Assembly: GCF_009296175.1 (NCBI RefSeq)
Contig: NZ_VOSK01000012.1
Location: 1 to 64,000 of the forward strand
DNA: 64,000 nt
Reading direction: 5' to 3'
Origin: Microvirga tunisiensis
GTDB taxonomy: Bacteria; Pseudomonadota; Alphaproteobacteria; Rhizobiales; Beijerinckiaceae
Shown piece after piece: positions 35,650-44,058 of the stretch. The notes beneath the pieces are model-generated. The model was given only the letters and a program-made list of their open reading frames with translations. It did no database searches and was not told the DNA's origin. The translations under genes and the position numbers were made by a program. The first letter of the stretch is position 1, and each line of letters begins with the position of its first letter.

Positions 35650-35703
35650 CTTGGCACGTGGCTTTCATTCATTTGATCATCCGCCCTTTCAGTGAGGTCC
35701 TTC

Positions 35704-36543
35704 ATGCGCTTGCGGCTGGCGCTTTGCGGAATTGCCCTCTGCTGCGGCACCGCCTGGGCCAATCCGGGGGCGTCAACGGAGACCGTCGAGCAGGCCCTGT
35801 GCCGACTGATCGAGGGAGCCGCACGCACCCAGCAGATTCCACACGATCTGCTCACCAAGCTGATTTGGCAGGAAAGCTCGTTTCGCCCGCGCGTCGTCAG
35901 TCCGGCGGGCGCGCAGGGCATCGCTCAGTTCATGCCGGGCACGGCCCGGGAACGGGGCTTGGCCGATCCGTTCGACCCCGAGCAGGCCATTCCAAAGGCC
36001 GCTGAATTCATTGCCCATCTGGCAGAGCAATTCGGCAATCTCGGGCTTGCGGCGGCCGCCTATAACGGAGGGCCCGCACGGGTGACGTCCTGGCTCGCAG
36101 GCCAGGGAGGATTGCCTGCCGAGACCAGGAATTACGTGATCGCGGTAACGGGCCGATCCGCCGAGGAATGGGCAGCCGATGCCAAGGAGCAGAGAAATGC
36201 CGGCACCCGGAGTTCATCCGGGCAAAGCTGCCAGCAGATCGTCGCCACGCTCCGTATCCCCGGGCGTGGCGACACCCTCGAAGCGCCCTTTGCACCCTGG
36301 GGTGTTCAGCTTGCTGGCAACTTCTCGAAAGACCGAGCTCTCGCCACGTTCAGGCGCACGAGCCAAGCCTATGCTTCGCTCCTGAAGGATGTGCGGCCGA
36401 TGATCATCGGAACGCGGCTGCGCTATCGCGGCACACGCACGTTCTATCGTGTCCGCGCACCGGCAGAAACGCGGCAGGCGGCGGAGCAATTATGCCGGAA
36501 TATTCGCACGGCGGGCGGCAGCTGCATCGTACTGCCGAGTTAA
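35704..36543 (+). CDS. lytic transglycosylase with SPOR-like tail
   Basis: 279 residues from ATG 35704 (GAGG six bases before; GTG 35692 is possible). A signal peptide (about 1-19, GTAWA) precedes an SLT domain with catalytic E57 in LIWQESSFRP, GAQGIAQFMPGTA and AYNGGPARV. It cuts peptidoglycan to form 1,6-anhydro products in the periplasm. The C-terminal part (about 200-279) has FRRTSQAYASLL and FYRVRAPAETRQAAEQLC, which suggest a SPOR-type peptidoglycan binding domain. A terminator follows directly. Confidence 0.9.
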   Translation: MRLRLALCGIALCCGTAWANPGASTETVEQALCRLIEGAARTQQIPHDLLTKLIWQESSFRPRVVSPAGAQGIAQFMPGTARERGLADPFDPEQAIPKAAEFIAHLAEQFGNLGLAAAAYNGGPARVTSWLAGQGGLPAETRNYVIAVTGRSAEEWAADAKEQRNAGTRSSSGQSCQQIVATLRIPGRGDTLEAPFAPWGVQLAGNFSKDRALATFRRTSQAYASLLKDVRPMIIGTRLRYRGTRTFYRVRAPAETRQAAEQLCRNIRTAGGSCIVLPS

Positions 36544-36577
36544 AAAAGCCTGCACCACGCGAATGGTGCAGGCTTTT
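36544..36577. terminator. bidirectional terminator
   Basis: A perfect 14-base stem (AAAAGCCTGCACCA / TGGTGCAGGCTTTT) with a 6-base loop directly after the transglycosylase stop, flanked by A and T runs on both sides. It serves both the transglycosylase and the convergent CYTH-like gene. Confidence 0.85.
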
Positions 36578-36604
36578 CTCGGAAGATCCTAAAGAGAACG
36601 CATG

Positions 36605-37393
36605 TCAGCGACGCTGGGGCCGGAGCGAACGAGCAAGCTCGCGGATGACGTTGTCCTCGATGTTGAGGTTCAGATCGTTGTCATCGCCGGCGTCGTCATC
36701 GCCCAGATCCGCATCGACCGGAGCAGCAGGCCTCGACAGAACGCCCCGTTGAGGCTGCGCCGTTCTCTCGTTGGCTTGCGCAGGAGCGGCCGGTGGCGCA
36801 TTGCGCTGTCCTGTCCCGGCTTCTGCCGAGGCACGAGCGGGTGCATGCGGAGTATAACCGCGTGGGGCGGAGTACCGATTTTCGAGCGTATCGAGCAGGC
36901 TGTTGAGAGCCGCGTTCGACATCGGAACATCGGGCGCTTGGGGTGCGCCTTCCAACGCGATGGACCGATTCTGATAGGCCACTTCCGTCGTTACATCCGG
37001 ACCGAACCAGGACAGAGGACGGAAATCCCTGGCCTCTTCGTCGCTCTCGAACGGGACAGAGATCAGGTCCAAGGGTCCCGGCGTCACGAAGCGGACGATC
37101 TGAATGTCCCGTGTGCCGACAGTGAGATGGGTGAGCAGATAATCAAGCTTGCCGGGCGTGACATCGAGAAGCGCCTCGGCGTGAGCGCGCGGGACCTCTG
37201 TGCGCTCCTCGGTTGGCCCATTGGGTCCCGCATGAAGCAGAACGAGACTGCCCTTGTCGCCCTCCACAACCACGAAGGAGCTACGGTCAGCCTGATTGGG
37301 GAAGTGGCCTTCCGTGACACGATTGCCTCCTCTGTCCTTGCGGATCAGACGCGCAAGCGAAGAAGCAATAAAATAACGTCGGGAAGTAACCAT
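36605..37393 (-). CDS. CYTH-like domain protein with disordered C-terminus
   Basis: 262 residues from ATG 37393, where the sequence MVTSRRYFIASSLARLIRKD begins; the frame opens further upstream without support. Residues about 1-165 resemble a CYTH-like phosphate-binding barrel as seen in many uncharacterised Methylobacteriaceae proteins (TEGHFP, FVVVEGDKGSLVLL, RFVTPGPLDLISVPFE). Residues about 190-262 are Pro/Ala/Gln and Asp-rich, probably disordered. The gene is single and convergent with the transglycosylase. Function is unknown; the domain call is from memory. Confidence 0.6.
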   Translation of the reverse strand: MVTSRRYFIASSLARLIRKDRGGNRVTEGHFPNQADRSSFVVVEGDKGSLVLLHAGPNGPTEERTEVPRAHAEALLDVTPGKLDYLLTHLTVGTRDIQIVRFVTPGPLDLISVPFESDEEARDFRPLSWFGPDVTTEVAYQNRSIALEGAPQAPDVPMSNAALNSLLDTLENRYSAPRGYTPHAPARASAEAGTGQRNAPPAAPAQANERTAQPQRGVLSRPAAPVDADLGDDDAGDDNDLNLNIEDNVIRELARSLRPQRR

Positions 37394-37810
37394 ATTAAGT
37401 TCTCTACTAATGAAGGAGCGCCACTCACCGGCTCGCAGAACTAGCAGCATTCATTTTCAATAGAACGAAGTTGCAATTCATTTTTCCGCGCCGACAAGCA
37501 TGGACTTGAACGCAACAATGTTTTGCCGCTGCAGGAGTTTGAGCCTGTAAGTATAAGTTCTCTTGGATGCCTATGATGGCGTTCCCATGGCAAAGTTCAA
37601 TGGACAGAACAAAAAGCTGCCCGGGTTTTGTCGATAAAGTTAACGCTGGTTCGGAGTGCTATGCTGGCAGTGCTCTAGAATCTGAAAACATGCACCACTG
37701 CATTTCAGCAGGATCGTCGATCGCACGAATTCAGCTATTACATAAATTAATGGCCTCAGCATCTCGCAAATTGAGATGCTGAGGCCATGCGACGCGCATG
37801 AGTAATTGAA
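37394..37810. other. 417-base gene-free region, less GC-rich
   Basis: No credible gene. The region is visibly richer in A and T than its surroundings (for example around 37440-37560 and 37740). Apart from a terminator at its right end (37751-37787) I see no motif. An open frame at 37567-37782 runs into that terminator and is rejected. Confidence 0.5.
37751..37787 (-). terminator. terminator of the aldehyde dehydrogenase operon
   Basis: A 15-base perfect stem (TGGCCTCAGCATCTC / GAGATGCTGAGGCCA) with a 7-base loop, 24 bases beyond the dehydrogenase stop. On the minus strand it is followed by ATTAATTTATG. Confidence 0.82.
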
Positions 37811-39286
37811 TTACTCGCTCGACTTGGTCTTCGGCACATAAGGGCCGTTTCCGTCGAAGGTGTAGGCTGTCTTCACCGTGGTGTAGAATTCCTGCGCATA
37901 GCGGCCCTGTTCGCGCGGGCCATAGGACGAGCCCTTCCGGCCGCCAAACGGCACATGGTAGTCCACGCCCGCGGTCGGCAGGTTCACCATCACCATGCCG
38001 GCTTCCGCATTGCGCTTGAAATGAGAAGCGTATTTCAGGCTTGTGGTGCAGATGCCGGACGACAGACCGAACGGCGTGTCGTTGGAGAGCTCGAGCGCCT
38101 CGTCATAATCCTTCGCCCGGGTCACGGTCGCCACCGGTCCGAAGATCTCCTCACGCGCCACGCGCATCTGGTTGCTCACCTCCGTGAACAGCGCAGGTGC
38201 GAGATAGAAGCCGGGAGTGTCGCGCTTCAGGAGTTCGCCGCCGGCCACGAGCTTGGCGCCTTCCTCCTGGCCGATGCGGATATACTTCAGATCCTGATCG
38301 AGCTGGCTCTGGTCGACCACCGGGCCGATATGCGTGCCCGCCTTCAAGGCGTCATCGATGACGAGCCCTTGCATCCGCTCCTGCATGGCGGCCACAAACC
38401 GGTCGTGAATGCCGTCCGTGACGATCAGACGCGAGGAGGCGGTGCAGCGCTGGCCGGTGGAGAAGAACGCGCTGTTGACGGCACATTCCACAGCTACCTT
38501 CAGGTCGGCGTCGTCGAGCACCACCATCGGGTTCTTGCCGCCCATCTCCAGCTGAACCTTCTTCATCGGATCGGCGGTGATGCAGGTCTGGGCAACCTTG
38601 CGACCCGTCGGCACGGATCCGGTAAAGGAGATGGCGGAGACCTTGGGGCTGTTCAGCATGGCCTCACCCACCACGGAGCCGCGGCCCATCACCAGGTTGA
38701 ACACGCCCGCGGGGACACCGGCCCGGATGATGATCTCGGAGAGCGCATGGGCCGAACCCGGCACGAGGTCGGCAGGCTTGAACACCACCGTGTTGCCGTA
38801 AGCGAGCGCCGGCGCGATCTTCCATGCCGGAATCGCGATGGGAAAGTTCCACGGCGTAATCAGGCCGACGACGCCCACCGGCTCGCGGGTGATCTCCACA
38901 TCGACGAAGGGCCGCACGGACGGGACCTTCTCGCCGGCCATCCGGAGGCATTCGCCGGAGAAGAAGAGGAAGATCTGCCCGGCGCGGGTGACCTCGCCGA
39001 TGCCTTCGGGCAGGGTCTTGCCCTCCTCGCGCGAGAGCAGGCGGCCGAGTTCCTCCTTGCGGGCGAGGATTTCGTCCCCGACAGCCTTGAGAATGTCGTG
39101 GCGCTGCTGGATCGAGGAACGCGACCAGGCCGGGAAAGCTTCATAAGCCGCGTCGATCGCTCGCTCAGCCTCCGCTACTGAGGCGCGGGCATATTCACCC
39201 ACCACGTCGTTGGTGTTCGATGGATTGACGTTGGCCGATGCTTCCGTCGCCGAGAGCCACTCGCCCGCAATATAGTTCTTTGTCAT
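37811..39286 (-). CDS. NAD(P)-dependent aldehyde dehydrogenase (alpha-ketoglutaric semialdehyde type)
   Basis: 491 residues from ATG 39286. Catalytic C281 in STGQRCTASSRL and E247 in LEMGGKNP are present, as is ITPWNFPIAIP for cofactor binding. It resembles the aldehyde dehydrogenases that oxidise alpha-ketoglutaric semialdehyde (2,5-dioxopentanoate) to 2-oxoglutarate. Only two bases separate it from the upstream fumarylacetoacetase-fold gene, a pairing typical of the oxidative pentose (Weimberg-like) and sugar-acid pathways. Succinate semialdehyde is an alternative substrate. Confidence 0.87.
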   Translation of the reverse strand: MTKNYIAGEWLSATEASANVNPSNTNDVVGEYARASVAEAERAIDAAYEAFPAWSRSSIQQRHDILKAVGDEILARKEELGRLLSREEGKTLPEGIGEVTRAGQIFLFFSGECLRMAGEKVPSVRPFVDVEITREPVGVVGLITPWNFPIAIPAWKIAPALAYGNTVVFKPADLVPGSAHALSEIIIRAGVPAGVFNLVMGRGSVVGEAMLNSPKVSAISFTGSVPTGRKVAQTCITADPMKKVQLEMGGKNPMVVLDDADLKVAVECAVNSAFFSTGQRCTASSRLIVTDGIHDRFVAAMQERMQGLVIDDALKAGTHIGPVVDQSQLDQDLKYIRIGQEEGAKLVAGGELLKRDTPGFYLAPALFTEVSNQMRVAREEIFGPVATVTRAKDYDEALELSNDTPFGLSSGICTTSLKYASHFKRNAEAGMVMVNLPTAGVDYHVPFGGRKGSSYGPREQGRYAQEFYTTVKTAYTFDGNGPYVPKTKSSE

Positions 39287-39288
39287 CG

Positions 39289-40485
39289 TTAACCTGCCTG
39301 TCTGGTGTTGATGAGGCCCCGTTGGGCCAGGTTGGACATGAGAGCGCTGATGCCGAAGGTCCAAGGCTCGCATTCGGAGCTCGGCTTCATGCGGTTCACC
39401 AGCGCCCCAAGCTTCGGAGCGGCAATGGTAACGATGTCGCCCCGCTTGTGCGTGAACCCCATGCCGGAATCGTCCCGATCCTGTGTGGGTGCGAACATTG
39501 TTCCAAGGAAGAGTACGAACCCATCCGGGTACTGATGGTGGGGACCGACGGTTTGAGCGACAAGGTCCTCAGGATCGCGGCTGATCTTCGTGATCGACGA
39601 CGAGCCTTCGAGCTTGAACCCGTCCTCGCCTTCCACCGTCAGCGTCACATTGGTCTGGCGCACATCGTCGAGGGAGAAGGTCTCGTCGAAGAACCGGATG
39701 AAGGGACCCACGGAGCAGGATGCGTTGTTGTCTTTCGCCTTCGAGAGAAGCAGAGCGGAGCGCCCTTCGAAATCGCGCAGGTTCACATCGTTGCCGAGCG
39801 TGGCGCCGACGATCTTGCCTTGAGCAGTGACGATCACCACCACCTCTGGCTCGGGATTGTTCCAGGTGGATTTGGGGTGAAGGCCGGCATCCATGAAGGC
39901 TCCGACAGCCGAGAGAGTTGGCGCCTTGGTGAACACCTCCGCATCCGGACCGATTCCGACCTCGAGATACTGGCTCCACGCTCCTTGAGCGACGAGAACG
40001 TCCTTCAGGGCCATAGCTTCGGGTGACCCGGGCTTGAGCCGGCTCAGGTCGTCGCCCACGAGCCGCAGAACCTCGGCCCGGATAGCTGCTGCGGCGCTGG
40101 CATCGCCCCGCGCTCGCTCCTCGATAACACGCTCCAGCATGGAAACTGCAAAGGTGACGCCGGCCGCCTTGATGACCTGAAGATCGATAGGAGCCAGAAG
40201 CCATGGCTTTGACCCGTCCCGACTGTCCGGCGCGGTATTACCCACGATCTCTTCGAGAGATCCGATTCTCTCGCCTCGAGCCGACCTCACCATGCCGGCT
40301 GGATTATCCTTGGCGGCAAGCCCGCTCACCGTTGAACAGGTGGAGGAAATATCGAAGAGACCATCCTCCCGAACTGCGGCCACGGAAGGTCCGATTCCAG
40401 GGCGCCAGACGCGCCCGACAAGGGCTCCTTGGAACCCGTCGGCTGGCAGGATTCGGGCAATGTTCGTCGAAGACAGATGGTCCAT
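39289..40485 (-). CDS. fumarylacetoacetate-hydrolase-fold protein (2-keto-3-deoxy sugar-acid dehydratase candidate)
   Basis: 398 residues from ATG 40485; the frame is open to 41085 but only this part resembles the family. The C-terminal FAH domain shows FTKAPTLSAVGAFMD, LGNDVNLRDFEGRSALLLSK and VRIPRG-like VTIAAPKLGALVN ends. Paired with the aldehyde dehydrogenase, the best hypothesis is dehydration of 2-keto-3-deoxy-pentonate to alpha-ketoglutaric semialdehyde. The missing first steps (sugar dehydrogenase, lactonase, first dehydratase) are not in this window. No good ribosome site is seen. Confidence 0.82.
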   Translation of the reverse strand: MDHLSSTNIARILPADGFQGALVGRVWRPGIGPSVAAVREDGLFDISSTCSTVSGLAAKDNPAGMVRSARGERIGSLEEIVGNTAPDSRDGSKPWLLAPIDLQVIKAAGVTFAVSMLERVIEERARGDASAAAAIRAEVLRLVGDDLSRLKPGSPEAMALKDVLVAQGAWSQYLEVGIGPDAEVFTKAPTLSAVGAFMDAGLHPKSTWNNPEPEVVVIVTAQGKIVGATLGNDVNLRDFEGRSALLLSKAKDNNASCSVGPFIRFFDETFSLDDVRQTNVTLTVEGEDGFKLEGSSSITKISRDPEDLVAQTVGPHHQYPDGFVLFLGTMFAPTQDRDDSGMGFTHKRGDIVTIAAPKLGALVNRMKPSSECEPWTFGISALMSNLAQRGLINTRQAG

Positions 40486-40534
40486 CGGCTGGCGCTCACT
40501 TTCCGTTGAGGGCCGCTTCCCGCCCTCTTCCCTA

Positions 40535-40615
40535 GAGCATCGCCCCGACGGGTCCGATGCTCCTTCTTTTGAAGGACGCGTCGTGCGGAAAGCCGGATCC
40601 CCTTTTCCCGCACGA
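40535..40615. repeat. intergenic palindromic repeat, copy 3
   Basis: Two successive hairpins: GAGCATCG (40535-40542) with CGATGCTC (40555-40562), and TCGTGCGG (40581-40588) with CCGCACGA (40608-40615). The second hairpin corresponds to the TGCGGAAA / TTTTCCGC core of copy 1 at 22826. Confidence 0.62.
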
Positions 40616-40692
40616 TGCCCTCGTGCGCCCTTGATATAGCCACCAAGACGCGAGCGGCTATAGGGAAAATGACTTTCGACCGGGGAAAGCTC

Positions 40693-40718
40693 GGAACAAA
40701 CCTCGTCCGTCGTCCGTT
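40693..40718 (+). promoter_or_regulatory. EcfG-type promoter before the LOG gene
   Basis: GGAAC at 40693-40697, exactly 17 bases, CGTT at 40715-40718, a full consensus match. The leader would be about 140 bases before ATG 40867. Confidence 0.64.
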
Positions 40719-40866
40719 GCGCAGCGCGGCTGAGAGGCCTCCATCCCTCGGAATCGGTGGGTGATCCACCTCTTGGACCGCAAGAGGTTCCGTTCCCGTC
40801 GACGAGGGAGTTAATCCGGCTTCGAAAGTGTGCTTTGTGCAGGCTGCGTGAAAGGAGTCCTATTCC

Positions 40867-41655
40867 ATGGATGACCGCAAGCCTTCGAAAGCAGCAAGCC
40901 TCGACTCGCCGTCCTATCGACTGGCCGCAATGGACCAGGATTTTCTCCTCGGCGATTCCATGCGGGGCGTTCGGTTCATGCTGGAATATGCCAAGGCCGA
41001 GGAGAGCCTGCGTACCTGGGGTGTTCGCTCCACCATCGTCGTCTTCGGCAGCGCCCGGGTTCATGAGGACGGGCCGGGGAAGCACCCTTTCTGGTACGAG
41101 CAGGCCCGTGGCTTCGGCGCCATCGCGTCACAGCGGGGCGGCGCCCTGACCGTTACCAGCGGAACCCGGGACAACGTGATCGCCACCGGCGGCGGCCCCG
41201 GCATCATGGAGGCAGCCAACAGGGGCGCGTTCGATGTCGGTGCCCCCTCCATCGGCTTCAACATCACCCTGCCCCATGAGCAGGAACCCAATGCCTATTC
41301 GACCCCGGACCTGACCTTCCGCTTCCATTACTTCGCCATGCGCAAGATGCACCTGGCAATGCGGGCCAACGCCCTCGTGGTGTTTCCTGGCGGGTTCGGA
41401 ACCCTGGATGAATTGTTCGAGATCCTGACCCTGCGCCAGACCGGTAAGGCCCCTCCCCTGCCGATCGTCCTCTTCGACAAGGCCTACTGGCAATCGGTCA
41501 TCAAGTTCGATGCCTTGCTCGAACATGGCATGGTGAGCGAGCACGACCGCAAACTCGTCAATTTTGCCGACAGCGCCGAGGACGTGTGGACCGCCCTCAT
41601 TGAGAACGGTCTCGTCGTGCAGACTCTGGAAAGAGATTCCGAGCAGGATTTCTGA
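40867..41655 (+). CDS. LOG-family nucleotide 5'-monophosphate phosphoribohydrolase
   Basis: 262 residues with both LOG signatures: GGGPGIMEAANRGAF and PGGFGTLDELFEIL. LOG proteins cleave ribose 5-phosphate from cytokinin nucleotides or AMP-like nucleotides; in bacteria they range from true cytokinin activators to nucleotide scavengers. The N-terminal 45 residues are an extension beyond the Rossmann core. Ribosome site AAAGGAGT and an EcfG-type promoter upstream suggest induction by stress. The product is cytosolic and the gene is single. Confidence 0.88.
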   Translation: MDDRKPSKAASLDSPSYRLAAMDQDFLLGDSMRGVRFMLEYAKAEESLRTWGVRSTIVVFGSARVHEDGPGKHPFWYEQARGFGAIASQRGGALTVTSGTRDNVIATGGGPGIMEAANRGAFDVGAPSIGFNITLPHEQEPNAYSTPDLTFRFHYFAMRKMHLAMRANALVVFPGGFGTLDELFEILTLRQTGKAPPLPIVLFDKAYWQSVIKFDALLEHGMVSEHDRKLVNFADSAEDVWTALIENGLVVQTLERDSEQDF

Positions 41656-41789
41656 TCGAGGCGGCCCTGTCGAATTGAGTTGACAAAACCGGAGGGTTGA
41701 ATTGTGATCGGTCCCATGGGGATTGCGATCTCCCCACGAGGCGACATGCCCAAGCATCGCATCCGCTCTGAACCATTACGGATGCAACC

Positions 41790-42620
41790 ATGTCGTCGTT
41801 CAACACCATCTCGCCTGAAAAACTCGCGCGCCTTATCGGCATGCCGAAACGCCCTCTCCTCATCGATGTGCGCACCGATGATGACTTTGCCAGCGATCCT
41901 CGCCTGATCCCTGGTTCCAGCCGCCGATCATTCGAGACCGTTGCGGAATGGGCGCATGAACTTGCGGGCCATTCCGTTGTCGTGATCTGCCAGAAAGGCC
42001 TGAAGCTCAGCCACGGCGTGGCAGCTTGGCTGCGCCACGCCGGATCCTCGGCTGATTCCCTCGAAGGCGGAACGCTGGCCTGGGCGCAGGCCGGCTTGCC
42101 CATGGTCCCGGCAGACCGGATTCCAGCGCTCGATCGCCAAGGACGGACGATCTGGGTCACGCGCTCGCGCCCCAAGATCGACCGGATTGCCTGCCCCTGG
42201 CTGATCCGTCGCTTCGTCGACCCCGATGCCGTTTTCCTGTTCGTCCCGACCTCGGAGGTCCAGGGCGTGGCGGCACGCTTTTCAGCCACGCCTTTCGATA
42301 TCGAAGGCGACGATGCCTTCTGGAGCCATCGTGGCGAGCTTTGTACCTTCGATGTCATGGTCGAGGAGTTCGGCCTCTCTACCGCTCCCCTGAAGCGCCT
42401 CGCCACCATCGTCCGTGGAGCCGATACGGCCCGGCCCGACCTGGCGCCGGAGGTGCCCGGGTTACTCGCCGCCTCGCTGGGCTTGTCACGGATGTACGCG
42501 GACGATCTCGCGCAGCTCGAGGCCGGGCTCATGCTCTACGATGCCTTCTATCGCTGGTGCCGCGATGCGACAGAAGAAACGCACAACTGGCCCTCGAAGA
42601 AGCCGGGGGGTCTGACGTGA
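41790..42620 (+). CDS. chrB: chromate resistance protein ChrB with rhodanese domain
   Basis: 276 residues. An N-terminal rhodanese domain (about 1-110) includes LLIDVRTDDDF and the active-site cysteine in VVVICQKGLKLSHG. A C-terminal ChrB domain starts near 120 with WVTRSRPKIDRIACPWLIRR and includes FLFVPTSEVQGVAARF. ChrB proteins regulate or assist chromate export. It overlaps the transporter gene by four bases (GTGA), a standard chrB-chrA pair. The 134 bases upstream contain a TTGACA near 41680 but no clear -10 box. Confidence 0.86.
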   Translation: MSSFNTISPEKLARLIGMPKRPLLIDVRTDDDFASDPRLIPGSSRRSFETVAEWAHELAGHSVVVICQKGLKLSHGVAAWLRHAGSSADSLEGGTLAWAQAGLPMVPADRIPALDRQGRTIWVTRSRPKIDRIACPWLIRRFVDPDAVFLFVPTSEVQGVAARFSATPFDIEGDDAFWSHRGELCTFDVMVEEFGLSTAPLKRLATIVRGADTARPDLAPEVPGLLAASLGLSRMYADDLAQLEAGLMLYDAFYRWCRDATEETHNWPSKKPGGLT

Positions 42621-44014
42621 GCGAGACTCTGCAGAACTCAGACCAGCCTATCGCTCAGGCCTTGCCCAGCCATGGAGTCTCGCTGGGTGAGGCCTTTCGC
42701 GTCTGGCTGCGTGTCGCGGCCCTGAGCTTCGGCGGGCCGGCTGGGCAGATCGCCGTGATGCATCGGATCCTGGTTGAGGAAAAGCGCTGGATTTCCGAGA
42801 GCCGGTTCCTCCACGCCCTCAACTACTGCATGCTGCTGCCGGGGCCGGAGGCGCAGCAGCTTGCCACCTATGTGGGCTGGCTCATGCACCGCACCCTCGG
42901 CGGCATCATGGCGGGCGGGCTGTTCATCCTGCCCGGCATCGTGGCCATCATGGGGTTGAGTTGGATTTATGCCCTCTACGGCAAGATCGGCATCGTTGCG
43001 GCGCTCTTCTTCGGCCTGAAGGCCGCCGTGCTCGCCATTGTGCTCGAGGCGGTCGTGCGGATCGGCAAGCGGGCGCTGAAGAACCGCATCCTGATCGGGA
43101 TCGCTGCGGCAGCCTTCGTGGCGATCTTCTTTCTCGATGCGCCGTTTCCGTTGATCATTCTCGCTGCCGGGCTGATCGGCTTTTTCGGCGGGCGAGCGGG
43201 TCTCCCGCAGTTCCAAGCCGGCAACCATGGTAATGACGCGCAGGATAACGACAATCTCCTGGGGGAGCATCTTCCCGCCCACGCTTCTCCGAACATGGGA
43301 CGAAGTGTACGTGTCGCCGCGATCTGGCTGACGCTCTGGCTCGTGCCGGTTTTGGCTCTCGTGCTGATCCTCGGGCGAGACTACGTCTTCAGCCAGATCG
43401 CGATCTTCTTCTCCAAGATGGCGATGGTCACCTTCGGCGGAGCTTACGCCGTTCTGGCCTATGTGGCTCAGCAGGCGGTCGAGACCTATGGCTGGCTGCA
43501 GCCCGGCGAGATGCTCGATGGCCTCGGCATGGCCGAGACCACACCGGGCCCGTTGATCATGGTGCTGCAATTCGTTGGCTTCATGGCCGCGTTCCGGGAT
43601 GCCGGTGCGCTCCCGCCGCTTCTGGCGGGCACGCTCGGCGGACTCCTCGCCACATGGGTGACCTTCGCACCCTGCTTTCTCTGGATCTTCCTGGGGGCAC
43701 CCTACATCGAGGTGCTCCGCGGCAACAGAGCCTTGAGCGGTGCCCTGTCCGCCATCACGGCCGCCGTCGTCGGTGTCATCCTGAACCTTGCGATCTGGTT
43801 CGGCATTCACACGATCTTCGGCAATGTTCAGGCGGTGGAATGGGGGCCGTTCAGTCTCGATGCGCCGGTATGGGAGAGCGTCAACGGATGGGCGCTGCTT
43901 CTCTCAGGAGCAGCCATCCTTGCCATGTTCCGTTTTCACGTCGGGATGCTGCCGACGCTTGCGGCAACATCCATTGCGGGACTTGTCCTTTACTGGACGG
44001 GGGTGATCGCTTGA
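42617..44014 (+). CDS. chrA: chromate transporter ChrA (two-domain)
   Basis: 465 residues from GTG 42617, overlapping chrB by four bases; the frame's longer upstream part lies inside chrB. Two homologous CHR domains are present, the first opening LRVAALSFGGPAGQIAVMHR and the second KMAMVTFGGAYAVLAYVAQQ, each with the FGG motif, together with about ten or twelve membrane segments. It expels chromate from the cytosol across the inner membrane. A GC-rich hairpin follows. Confidence 0.92.
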   Translation: MSETLQNSDQPIAQALPSHGVSLGEAFRVWLRVAALSFGGPAGQIAVMHRILVEEKRWISESRFLHALNYCMLLPGPEAQQLATYVGWLMHRTLGGIMAGGLFILPGIVAIMGLSWIYALYGKIGIVAALFFGLKAAVLAIVLEAVVRIGKRALKNRILIGIAAAAFVAIFFLDAPFPLIILAAGLIGFFGGRAGLPQFQAGNHGNDAQDNDNLLGEHLPAHASPNMGRSVRVAAIWLTLWLVPVLALVLILGRDYVFSQIAIFFSKMAMVTFGGAYAVLAYVAQQAVETYGWLQPGEMLDGLGMAETTPGPLIMVLQFVGFMAAFRDAGALPPLLAGTLGGLLATWVTFAPCFLWIFLGAPYIEVLRGNRALSGALSAITAAVVGVILNLAIWFGIHTIFGNVQAVEWGPFSLDAPVWESVNGWALLLSGAAILAMFRFHVGMLPTLAATSIAGLVLYWTGVIA

Positions 44015-44018
44015 AGAG

Positions 44019-44040
44019 GTGAGGCGGCCTCCCGCCTCAC
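44019..44040. terminator. hairpin between chrA and the SDR gene
   Basis: Arms GTGAGGCGG (44019-44027) and CCGCCTCAC (44032-44040) with a 4-base loop, right after chrA and before the convergent SDR stop. There is no T run. Confidence 0.6.
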
Positions 44041-44058
44041 GCTCGTATCGAATCCGGC

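Larger units (their letters stand above)
40486..40866. other. 381-base divergent region with repeat and promoter
   Basis: It lies between the fumarylacetoacetase-fold gene and the LOG gene and holds a palindromic repeat (40535-40615), an EcfG-type promoter (40693-40718) and a ribosome site AAAGGAGT before ATG 40867. No gene is supported on either strand. Confidence 0.6.

Noticed and set aside
37567-37782. 71-codon open frame
   Set aside because: It runs through the terminator of the aldehyde dehydrogenase operon, has no ribosome site and does not resemble a known protein.
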